This document shows, piece by piece, positions 6,480 through 13,490 of a stretch of DNA of 32,891 nt. A program made the translations under genes and the position numbers. How positions within the stretch are numbered: the first letter of the stretch is position 1; every line of letters starts with the position of its first letter. This DNA comes from Thermodesulfovibrionia bacterium (GTDB taxonomy: Bacteria; Nitrospirota; Thermodesulfovibrionia; UBA6902): NCBI GenBank assembly GCA_945788685.1, contig CALZMZ010000015.1, positions 1-32,891 on the forward strand, read 5' to 3'. The notes beneath the pieces were generated by a model that was given only the letters and a program-made list of their open reading frames with translations, made no database searches and was not told the origin of the DNA.

Positions 6480-7406
6480 TTGAGAATCGTTTTTTTTGGT
6501 ACTCCTGAATTTGCAGTAGCACCACTAACGTCACTATTGGAATCAGAACATGAGGTCCTCACTGTTGTGACCCAGCCTGACAGACAGAGCGGGCGGGGAA
6601 GAAAGATGCATGCATGCCCTGTAAAAGAAGTGGCGCAGAAGTCAGGAATCCGGGTGCTTCAGCCTGAAACAGTAAGTGACAAGGATTTTATAAATGAGCT
6701 GATAGCACTGGATCCTGCAGTTATAGTTGTTGTTGCCTATGGTCAGATATTGCCATCAGACATCATACATCTTCCTGAAGCAGGATGTGTAAACATCCAC
6801 GCTTCATTACTTCCCAGACACAGAGGGGCTTCCCCGATTAACCGGGCTATAATTGATGGTGATGAAAAAACTGGCATAACAACAATGCTTATGGATGAAG
6901 GGATGGACACAGGGCCGGTATTGCTTCAGGAAGAAATCGAGATCAATTCTGATGATACTGCAGGAATGCTTTCGGCAAAACTTTCCCGGTTAGGCTCCCG
7001 ACTAATTTTGAAAACACTTGAGGAGCTGGAAAAGGGGAGTGTACAGCCTGTGCCCCAGTCCGGAGAAATTTCATATGCCCCTGTAATGAAAAAAACCGAC
7101 GGCCTGATAGACTGGACAAAGAGCGCAGCTGATTTAATGAATTTTATAAGAGGAATGAATCCATGGCCCGGAGCTTATACATTTCTTGAAGGGGAGAGGA
7201 TCAGGATCCTTGGAGTAAAGACACTGGATAGAGCCGGTAAAGCAGGGACCGTAGAAAATGTATCAAAGGATGAACTGGTGGTTGGCGCCGGCAAAGGAAG
7301 TATATCTATACTTGAGCTCCAGCCGTCAGGCAAAAAGGCAATGGATGTCAGGTCCCTTTTGCAGGGGAAAAAACTGGAAAAGGGCATGAAATTTAACACG
7401 CTATAA
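6480..7406 (+). CDS. fmt: Methionyl-tRNA formyltransferase
   Basis: The enzyme formylates initiator Met-tRNA using 10-formyltetrahydrofolate. The N-terminal domain opens MRIVFFGTPEFA. The active-site triad corresponds to Asn105, His107 and Asp143, within VNIHASLLPRHRGASPI and MDEGMDTGP. The C-terminal OB-like domain follows from about residue 205. At 308 residues the length is normal. The start is TTG at 6480, supported by AAGGGGAG about 6 bases upstream and by the family N-terminus. It partners def upstream. A MITE-like element begins 45 bases after its stop. Confidence 0.97.
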   Translation: MRIVFFGTPEFAVAPLTSLLESEHEVLTVVTQPDRQSGRGRKMHACPVKEVAQKSGIRVLQPETVSDKDFINELIALDPAVIVVVAYGQILPSDIIHLPEAGCVNIHASLLPRHRGASPINRAIIDGDEKTGITTMLMDEGMDTGPVLLQEEIEINSDDTAGMLSAKLSRLGSRLILKTLEELEKGSVQPVPQSGEISYAPVMKKTDGLIDWTKSAADLMNFIRGMNPWPGAYTFLEGERIRILGVKTLDRAGKAGTVENVSKDELVVGAGKGSISILELQPSGKKAMDVRSLLQGKKLEKGMKFNTL

Positions 7407-7451
7407 AAATACTTTTCAATATGAGTAAATTGTAATATCAAATATTAATTT

Positions 7452-7636
7452 GAGTCTGTCCATAAACTTAAACATTGAACCGTCATTCCCGCAGTATTTT
7501 GAGCGGGACGATGCGACTCCCGGTTGAAACGACTAAACTCCAACTCATATCGAGAATCCAGTGTTTTCAATGTATTCTGGATGCCCGATTAAGGACTTCG
7601 GGCATGAAAAAAAAATGGCAATTTATAAACAGACTC
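7452..7636. mobile_element. MITE-like element with GAGTCTGT terminal repeats
   Basis: The element is about 185 bp and has no ORF. Its ends are GAGTCTGTCCATAAA and the complement of GAGTCTGTTTATAAA, a 15-bp terminal inverted repeat with two mismatches. The interior carries a REP-like core (CGTCATTCCCGC ... TTCTGGATGCCCGA ... TTCGGGCATGA) shared with 27637-27719 and 28030-28094. No clear target-site duplication was seen. A lone GAGTCTGTCCAT end is present at 31846-31857. Confidence 0.55.
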
Positions 7637-7682
7637 TAATAATTTCTGAATTTTTCAGACACTTGATGTAAATTATTAGCAA

Positions 7683-8324
7683 ATGGTAAAGACTTTTTTA
7701 AAACTATTTTTTTATGTGCTTACATTAGAGGTACCGATGCTTGTTGGCAGGAATCTTCCGGAAGCAACAGAGCTGCTGAATAATGAACGACTATACATTA
7801 ATATTGCAGATAAAATGTATAGTGAAGAGATAGAAGAAGGTCATATTGTGAGTCAGAACGTTCAGGAGGGTGACAAAGTCAAAGCAGGCACTGAAATAAG
7901 TGTCATAGTAAGCAAAGGGACTGAAATGTACTCCATGCCGTCATTTGAAGGACAATTTCTGAAAGATGCAAAACTCACTTTATTTAATCTCGGAATGAAG
8001 ATGGGCAAGATAACAACGGTACACTCTGATTCCATTGAGAAAGGAATGATTATAGCCCAGAGGCCTCTGCCTGGGAATATTCAGAGCAATGTAATAAATT
8101 TCCTTGTAAGTAAAGGGCCTTACGATGTATCTTATAAATGTCCGTCATTTGTAAACATGAATATTGGTGATGCGAGAAAACTGGCAAAGGAACTGGGAAT
8201 TGTGCTGATAGAAAAAGACAAGGGCAGCAGAATAATATTTCAGAAACCCGAGGCAGAAAGTATCATTAATAAGGGGGCATCTGTAGAGGTGGCTCTTGGC
8301 CGCGGATGGGGAATGTGGTTTTAA
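7683..8324 (+). CDS. PASTA-domain protein, possibly with shortened membrane anchor
   Basis: After a short hydrophobic opening (VKTFLKLFFYVLTLEV) come three PASTA repeats at about 17-85, 86-150 and 151-208, each with the P-x-x-x-G-x-x-x-x-x-A-x-x-x-L core and an EG..I..Q.P or similar phrase. PASTA domains bind peptidoglycan fragments. Related proteins in this fmt-rpe position normally have a full N-terminal helix, but the one here is only about 11-15 residues. ATG 7683 has no ribosome binding site, while in-frame ATG 7737 (MLVGRNLPEA) follows GAGGTACCG at good spacing and would give a soluble 195-residue protein. A MITE ends 46 bases upstream and may have removed the original start. Periplasmic location is inferred only. 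Confidence 0.8.
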   Translation: MVKTFLKLFFYVLTLEVPMLVGRNLPEATELLNNERLYINIADKMYSEEIEEGHIVSQNVQEGDKVKAGTEISVIVSKGTEMYSMPSFEGQFLKDAKLTLFNLGMKMGKITTVHSDSIEKGMIIAQRPLPGNIQSNVINFLVSKGPYDVSYKCPSFVNMNIGDARKLAKELGIVLIEKDKGSRIIFQKPEAESIINKGASVEVALGRGWGMWF

Positions 8325-8325
8325 T

Positions 8326-8470
8326 AAGTGAGAAGTGAAAAGTATGAAGTTAGAGGTAAGAGGTAAGAGGTAAGAGGTAAGAGGTAAGAGGTAAGAGGTA
8401 AGAGGTAAGAGGTAAGAGGTAAGAGGTAAGAGGTAACTTCTTACTTATTACTTCTTAATTCTCACTTATC
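8326..8470. repeat. Tandem AGAGGTA heptamer, 12 copies, inside inverted arms
   Basis: Positions 8352-8435 are exactly twelve perfect copies of AGAGGTA. They are flanked by imperfect inverted arms (AATAAGTGAGAAG on the left, TTCTCACTTATCT on the right). It occupies the whole PASTA-rpe gap except the rpe ribosome binding site. Perfect identity implies recent slippage. Confidence 0.95.
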
Positions 8471-8486
8471 TTAGAGGAGGGATTTT

Positions 8487-9140
8487 ATGATTAAGATTGC
8501 GCCATCTATATTGTCTGCGGATTTTTCCAGGCTGGGCGAGGAAGTTATGGCTGCTGAAAAGGCAGGGGCTGATCTGGTCCATGTTGATGTTATGGATGGC
8601 CAATTTGTTCCTAATATTACAATAGGCCCCCTGGTGGTTAAAGCGGTCAGGAAAGTTGCGTCTATTCCGCTTGATGTGCATCTCATGATCGTAAACCCGG
8701 ATAAGTATGTGCAAGAGTTTGTTGACAGCGGCGCTGCTATAATAACTGTCCATTCCGAGGCCTGTGTTCATCTTCACAGGAGCATTCAACATATAAAGGA
8801 ATGCGGTGTGAAAGCTGCTGTCTCACTTAATCCTGCTACCCCAATAAGTGATATTGAGATCGTACTTCCCTATGTAGATATGGTGCTTATCATGTCTGTT
8901 AATCCGGGGTTTGGCGGGCAGAAATTTATTCCTGAAGCGCTTGAGAAGATAAAGACCCTCAGACAAATGATTTCAGAAAGAAACCTTGATGTTGAGATCG
9001 AGGTTGACGGCGGGGTGAATGTGGACAATGTAGCAGAAGTTTATAAAGCTGGAGCTGATATTGTTGTAATGGGAAGCGCCTTTTATTACTCGAAGGACTA
9101 TGAAGAAACAGTAAGGAAGGTCAGGGAAAGGTGTGCATAG
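8487..9140 (+). CDS. rpe: Ribulose-phosphate 3-epimerase
   Basis: The enzyme interconverts ribulose 5-phosphate and xylulose 5-phosphate in the pentose phosphate or Calvin pathways. The TIM-barrel signatures are all visible: APSILSADFSRLGEE (4-18), HVDVMDGQFVPNITIG (32-47), DVHLMI, SVNPGFGGQKF (phosphate binding) and EVDGGV. Asp34 and the Asp in EVDGGV are the expected acid/base pair, with His32 and His65 nearby as metal ligands. Its 217 residues are standard. A strong GAGGAGGG lies 5-6 bases before ATG 8487. The TPR gene starts three bases after the stop, so the two are cotranscribed. Confidence 0.97.
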   Translation: MIKIAPSILSADFSRLGEEVMAAEKAGADLVHVDVMDGQFVPNITIGPLVVKAVRKVASIPLDVHLMIVNPDKYVQEFVDSGAAIITVHSEACVHLHRSIQHIKECGVKAAVSLNPATPISDIEIVLPYVDMVLIMSVNPGFGGQKFIPEALEKIKTLRQMISERNLDVEIEVDGGVNVDNVAEVYKAGADIVVMGSAFYYSKDYEETVRKVRERCA

Positions 9141-9143
9141 TAT

Positions 9144-10178
9144 ATGACAGCTGGTCCTGATTTTTTTAAACAGGCTGAGAAGCAGAGGAAATCCAATGAA
9201 TATATAAGTGCCATAGACCTGTATAAAAAGGCACTGAAGAGCTATAAGAAAAAAGCAGACCTTCAGGGAGTGCTGGACTGTCTTATTGCTCTCGGTGACA
9301 CGTTGCGGGCAAAAGGGGACTTTGCAATAGCCGGAAAATATTATGAAGAAGGGAATGAGCTTGCAGAACTGCTTGATGATAAGACCTCTGTTGCTGATGC
9401 ACAGGTGGGACTGGGGCTCAGTCTCAGGGCGCAGGGTCTCTGGAAAGACGCCCTGAAGATAATCGGCATGGCGAGCAGGCTTTACCGGTCTCTTGATGAC
9501 GAGAAGGGAATTGCTTTTGCCTTATGGGCAAAGGCAGGCACCTACAGGATAAAGGGGGAACCGGTAAGGGCTGTTAATGAATATCTTAAGGCATATGAGA
9601 TTTTTAAAACATTAAGGGACAGGTCAGGCATTGCCTATTCATACTGTGGTCTTGGCGGAAGCTCAAGGGTTGCCTGCAGGTTTAAGGATTCTGAAAAATA
9701 CTATAAAAGAGCAAACAGCATGTTTGAAAAACTGGGTGACCGGTTCGGGCTTGCCTACTCATACTGCGGTCTGGGAAATGCAAGCAGAATGGAAGATGAC
9801 TACAGGAATGGGCTCAAGTATTTTAAAAAGGCTGAGAAACTGTATAAGAAGATCGGTGACCGGGTCAGTTACGCGTATACCCTTTGGAGCGTAGGTACAA
9901 CGTATAAAATGATGGATAAATATAAAGAAGCTGTTGACAGTTACAGGTCGGCGGCAGAGATGTTCAGAATAACAAAAGATCCAAGGGGGAACATATACTG
10001 CATACTTGGATTGGCAGAGGTTGATTATCTTAATGGTAATATTAAAAAGGCAAAGAACGGTTTTACGAAGGGGCTGAAGCTTGCCGTGCAGTATGGGTTC
10101 AAGGTAGAGAAGGGATATGCCGGTAGGCTCATCAGGGCTGCTGACAGAGGCAGGGGAATGCCTTTAAACCTGCCGTGA
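9144..10178 (+). CDS. Tetratricopeptide-repeat protein
   Basis: The 344-residue protein is made almost entirely of helical repeats of about 40 residues, of the longer TPR type found in scaffolding proteins. Examples are AISAIDLYKKALKSYKK-like helices, then GLAYSYCGLGNASRMEDDY and similar phrases repeated at about 160-280. No signal peptide or membrane segment is visible, so it should be cytoplasmic. It starts three bases after rpe and probably shares its transcript; a weak AAAGGTG lies about 10 bases ahead of the ATG. TPR proteins bind other proteins; no partner can be named. Two central repeats are nearly identical in protein and DNA (GIAYSYCGLGG and GLAYSYCGLGN), suggesting internal duplication. 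Confidence 0.88.
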   Translation: MTAGPDFFKQAEKQRKSNEYISAIDLYKKALKSYKKKADLQGVLDCLIALGDTLRAKGDFAIAGKYYEEGNELAELLDDKTSVADAQVGLGLSLRAQGLWKDALKIIGMASRLYRSLDDEKGIAFALWAKAGTYRIKGEPVRAVNEYLKAYEIFKTLRDRSGIAYSYCGLGGSSRVACRFKDSEKYYKRANSMFEKLGDRFGLAYSYCGLGNASRMEDDYRNGLKYFKKAEKLYKKIGDRVSYAYTLWSVGTTYKMMDKYKEAVDSYRSAAEMFRITKDPRGNIYCILGLAEVDYLNGNIKKAKNGFTKGLKLAVQYGFKVEKGYAGRLIRAADRGRGMPLNLP

Positions 10179-10337
10179 CACACCTGGTCTGCAATAATTG
10201 TAACAATGTCATTGACTCAATCTGAAATTCTCACAATTTTCCCTGTTCCCCTGTTTTTCAGGCGGCTTCCCGGTTTTTGATAAGGTGTTTGTATCATGAT
10301 GATGCCGTTGATACAGCACATGAAGTTTTCATTCAAC

Positions 10338-10367
10338 CGCAGGGGCATGTTGCAACGCACCCCTGCG
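10338..10367. repeat. Dispersed GGGGCAYG hairpin, copy 2
   Basis: CGCAGGGG and CCCCTGCG flank a core containing GTTGCAAC. It matches the GGGGCAC..TGCAACG..CCCC pattern of copies at 2842 and 25982 with some mismatches. Confidence 0.5.
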
Positions 10368-10376
10368 CAACCTGCT

Positions 10377-10397
10377 TATCGAAGTTGAACTTCGATA
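10377..10397. promoter_or_regulatory. 21-base perfect palindrome
   Basis: Arms TATCGAAGTT and AACTTCGATA flank a single central G. A palindrome of this length could be an operator for a dimeric regulator or a cruciform; no T tract follows, so it is not a terminator. Confidence 0.4.
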
Positions 10398-10516
10398 AAT
10401 AGGGCCGGTACAGTACTTATATATACCCCAAAATATCCAGAGGCACAGGCATGAGGTCACCTGTAAAAACAGGCAGAGGCTGTAAACTGTTGCCTGGTTT
10501 TCTGTAATAAAGACAG

Positions 10517-10542
10517 TTGAGAAATTTCTCAATATGTATAAT
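10517..10542 (+). promoter_or_regulatory. Putative promoter with overlapping palindromic operator
   Basis: TTGAGAAATTTCTCAA (10517-10532) is a perfect 16-base palindrome lying 4 bases before TATAAT (10537-10542). It would fill the spacer and -35 region, as repressor sites often do. A good -35 at 17-bp spacing is lacking. Transcription would start about 42 bases before the RDD gene. Confidence 0.4.
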
Positions 10543-10590
10543 GACTTATTGCAATATAATAGGCTATTTGTTACTATGGATTGAATTTAT

Positions 10591-11082
10591 ATGAACCAGT
10601 CAGAACCACAATATGAAGAGTCTCAAGAAAGCCGGAATGAGCTTGAAAAGGCCGGTTTTCCTGCAAGAATTATTGCAAAGACAATAGATTTTGCGATAGT
10701 TGTAGCCCTCTATGAGATCATCCCTGTGATAGGCTTTTTTGCTGCATTGACATATCTGTTACTATGCGATGGACTGTTTGAAGGTAAAAGTCCGGGAAAA
10801 AGCCTGACCGGGCTCAAGGTCCTGGATAAAGATACAAGGGAAAATTGCCGATATAAAGAATCAGCATTCCGGAATTTTCCTTTTGCCGTCGTGTTTATCA
10901 TTTTCGGCATACTTAACATAATTCCTTTGCTGGGATGGCTGATATCATTTGTATTAATAGTCGGAATAATTATTTTTGAAAGCATTGTAGTAGTTGGGAG
11001 TGAAAACGGCATGAGACTTGGCGACGAACTTGCAAATACCATGGTAGTTGATGACACTCAAGGGAGGGTAAATGTTTCATAA
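10591..11082 (+). CDS. RDD-family membrane protein
   Basis: The 163-residue protein carries the RDD signature: [16 protein letters not shown] (Arg and Asp at the first helix) and [16 protein letters not shown] after the second. Hydrophobic helices lie at about 31-60, 94-115 and 117-138. RDD proteins are small membrane proteins of poorly defined role; some have been linked to ion exchange. Here the gene heads the cell-shape operon and its end overlaps mreB by 11 bases, so translational coupling with mreB is likely. No good ribosome binding site precedes ATG 10591. A functional link to the elongasome is inference from position only. Confidence 0.85.
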   Translation: MNQSEPQYEESQESRNELEKAGFPARIIAKTIDFAIVVALYEIIPVIGFFAALTYLLLCDGLFEGKSPGKSLTGLKVLDKDTRENCRYKESAFRNFPFAVVFIIFGILNIIPLLGWLISFVLIVGIIIFESIVVVGSENGMRLGDELANTMVVDDTQGRVNVS

Positions 11083-12088
11083 AATTCTTGGATGGTTTTC
11101 CAATGACCTGGCAATAGATCTCGGCACGGCAAATACCCTGGTATTTGTCAAAGGCAAGGGAATTGTGTGTAATGAGCCATCTGTTGTGGCTGTGCAGAAA
11201 GACAAGGTTATAGCCGTAGGTACAGAAGCGCAGAAGATGCTTGGCAGAACTCCAGCTAACATTACTGCCATGAGGCCAATGAAGGAAGGTGTTATAGCAG
11301 ACTTTGATAAAACAGGGGAAATGCTGAAGTACTTTATCAGAAAGGTCCATAACAGGAAGAGTTTTATATCTCCCAGGATTGCCATTGGTGTGCCTTCAGG
11401 TATTACCCAGGTCGAGCAGAGGGCTGTGAAGGACGCTGCCCAGGCATCAGGGGCCAGAGAAATATACCTTATAGAAGAGCCAATGGCCGCTGCCCTTGGA
11501 GTCGGTCTTCCGATAGGAGAGCCGTCAGGAAATATGATAGTTGATATCGGAGGCGGTACAACAGATGTGGCTGTAATATCCCTTCATGGCGTTGTATACA
11601 GCAAAGCTGTCCGCATGGGAGGAGATAAACTGGACGAGGACATTGTCAATCACATAAAGAGCAAGGGCAGGATACTCATTGGTGACAGGACTGCTGAAAT
11701 GATAAAAAGTCAGATAGGGTCTGCTTATAAGATTGATGAAGAAAACAGGTCCATGGAAGTCAAGGGAAGAGACCTGGTGTCCGGTATTCCCAAGACAGTC
11801 ACGATATTTGAAGACGAGATAAGAGAGGCAGTAAGTGAAACTATAGTTGTAATAATAAATGCAATTAAAGTTGCCCTTGAAAATACTCCCCCTGAACTCG
11901 CATCAGACATTGTGGACAGGGGCATTGTCCTTGCCGGTGGAGGCGCTCTTCTGCGGGGCCTTGATTCACTTATACGACATGAAACCAGCCTGCCTGTTAT
12001 TGTTGCAGAAGATCCGCTCCTGGCTGTCGTAAATGGAGTAGGAGAAGTGCTTGACGACCTGGACATCTTAAGCAGGGTCTCATTATAA
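11072..12088 (+). CDS. mreB: Rod-shape determining actin-like protein MreB
   Basis: MreB forms membrane-attached filaments that orient peptidoglycan synthesis during elongation. The actin-fold nucleotide motifs are clear: [10 protein letters not shown] (phosphate 1), [14 protein letters not shown] (phosphate 2) and [11 protein letters not shown] (adenosine). The N-terminal [15 protein letters not shown] is the usual amphipathic membrane-binding helix. At 338 residues the length is normal. The GGGAGGG before ATG 11072 is a strong ribosome binding site lying within the RDD gene. mreC and mreD follow directly. Confidence 0.98.
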   Translation: MFHKILGWFSNDLAIDLGTANTLVFVKGKGIVCNEPSVVAVQKDKVIAVGTEAQKMLGRTPANITAMRPMKEGVIADFDKTGEMLKYFIRKVHNRKSFISPRIAIGVPSGITQVEQRAVKDAAQASGAREIYLIEEPMAAALGVGLPIGEPSGNMIVDIGGGTTDVAVISLHGVVYSKAVRMGGDKLDEDIVNHIKSKGRILIGDRTAEMIKSQIGSAYKIDEENRSMEVKGRDLVSGIPKTVTIFEDEIREAVSETIVVIINAIKVALENTPPELASDIVDRGIVLAGGGALLRGLDSLIRHETSLPVIVAEDPLLAVVNGVGEVLDDLDILSRVSL

Positions 12089-12100
12089 AAATTACTCGGG

Positions 12101-12892
12101 ATGTTAAAGAAAAAATTATTTCTTTTTGCCCTTTTTTTGCTTCTGGTATTTGCGCTGATTTCATATCAGAGTATCAAAGGTAAAAGCCACTTTATAGATT
12201 TCCCCATCTATCCCTTAAGACTTCTTGAGCAGGCGAGTTCTGCGGTCACAAAAAAAATCAATAATATTATTAACACATACATTCTTATTATCGGTAAAGA
12301 GGCTGAAAACAAAAGACTGCTTAGAGAGATAGAAGACCATAAGGCCGAGAAAAGCAGGTTCAGCGAACTGGAACGGGAAAATGAGAGACTCAGAAATATT
12401 CTTAAATTAAAATCTGCCAAACGAACTTATATTGCAACGGCGGATGTCATTGCAAGAGATCCTACTAACTGGTTCCAGACTTTCTGGATAAATAAAGGAA
12501 AGAGCTCCGGCATATCTAAAGACATGGTTGCTGTCACTCCGACGGGCCCGGTTGGAAAGGTAAACAGGGTTTTTGAAGAAGAGTCAAGCATCACTTTATT
12601 AACTGATGTAAACTCCTCTGTTGCCGGACGGCTTCAGTCATCCAGAATTGAAGGGGTGCTGGAAGGCAGGGGAGGAGAGCTGTGCCTGCTGAAGTATGTA
12701 TCAAAAGAAGCTGACGTAAAGCCGGGAGACAGGATAATAACATCAGGTCTTGACGGCATCTATCCCAAAGGCCTTTTACTAGGATATGTTACCAATATTA
12801 AAAAAGAAGAGGGAGAGATGTTTCAGGTTATTGAAGTAAGTCTTGCGCAGGACCTCTTCAGGGTGGAAGAGGTTACCATATTAAAAAAATGA
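12101..12892 (+). CDS. mreC: Rod-shape determining protein MreC
   Basis: MreC is a periplasmic scaffold that connects MreB to PBP2 and RodA. Visible parts are a short basic N-terminus and one membrane helix (MLKKKLFLFALFLLLVFALI), a coiled coil at about 62-105 rich in Glu, Lys and Leu, and the paired beta-barrel domain from about 110 onwards with VTPTGPVGKV and ITSGLDGIYPKGLLLGYV, both typical. It is 263 residues long, standard for the family. It starts 12 bases after mreB and overlaps mreD by ATGA. Confidence 0.96.
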   Translation: MLKKKLFLFALFLLLVFALISYQSIKGKSHFIDFPIYPLRLLEQASSAVTKKINNIINTYILIIGKEAENKRLLREIEDHKAEKSRFSELERENERLRNILKLKSAKRTYIATADVIARDPTNWFQTFWINKGKSSGISKDMVAVTPTGPVGKVNRVFEEESSITLLTDVNSSVAGRLQSSRIEGVLEGRGGELCLLKYVSKEADVKPGDRIITSGLDGIYPKGLLLGYVTNIKKEEGEMFQVIEVSLAQDLFRVEEVTILKK

Positions 12893-13356
12893 GACCTTTT
12901 CTTTTATACCTTTTTTTTATATATTGCAGCTTAATGATACAGGCAGTTTTTTTTGACGGTACCATCCCTGATATTGTTATTGTAATTATATGTATTTACA
13001 CTGTTAAATACGGACTGATCAATGGAGTCATTCTGGGAGCCTTGGCAGGTTTACTGATAGATACAACTAATGGATTAATATTGGGTCCAAATATATTTGG
13101 TAAAGCCATGGCCGCTTTTCTGACCGGAACTATAAAAGACAACCTGTTTCAATGGAATACGTTTATAAATGCGATTGTCGTGGCAATTGTATCAGCAGTT
13201 GATATTTTTCTGATATTTATAAGTCTTGAGGCATTTTCAAATGCATCTTTTCTGAACAGGTCCCTGCAAGATTCAGCCACACAGATAATATATACGGTCA
13301 TAGTAGCAATCATGTTATATCCTCTGATGTTTAGAAAGGAAAAAATGCGAATATGA
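12889..13356 (+). CDS. mreD: Rod-shape determining membrane protein MreD
   Basis: The 155-residue protein is almost wholly hydrophobic with about five to six helices. It has the charged helix-turn pattern of MreD, including PDIVIVIICIYTVKYG and GALAGLLIDTTNG. Identification rests on topology, length and its ATGA overlap with mreC. It is followed after 134 bases by mrdA. MreD is an inner-membrane partner of MreC. Confidence 0.92.
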   Translation: MRPFLLYLFFIYCSLMIQAVFFDGTIPDIVIVIICIYTVKYGLINGVILGALAGLLIDTTNGLILGPNIFGKAMAAFLTGTIKDNLFQWNTFINAIVVAIVSAVDIFLIFISLEAFSNASFLNRSLQDSATQIIYTVIVAIMLYPLMFRKEKMRI

Positions 13357-13490
13357 CATGTATATTTTTATTATGAACAGAAGCGGCCTGCGGGAGGATT
13401 GCATTAATGCTCCAATATTAATGGAATCAATGCGCCGGCTGTCAGATATGGATTATTAAATAATGATAGAGATTTCAGCAGAGAGATAAT

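Larger units (their letters stand above)
10179..10590. other. Intergenic region with hairpins ahead of the cell-shape genes
   Basis: No gene is supported in these 412 bases. It contains one dispersed GGGGCAYG hairpin, a 21-base palindrome, a 16-base palindrome and a -10-like hexamer, each listed separately. The minus-strand ORF at 10329-10532 has no ribosome binding site and is cysteine-rich by chance. Confidence 0.6.

Noticed and set aside
8352-8435. CRISPR-like repetition
   Set aside because: The 7-bp units are directly tandem without spacers, so this is a simple-sequence repeat.
10329-10532. 67-aa minus-strand ORF upstream of the RDD gene
   Set aside because: It spans palindromes and the probable promoter, lacks a ribosome binding site and has no protein-family features.
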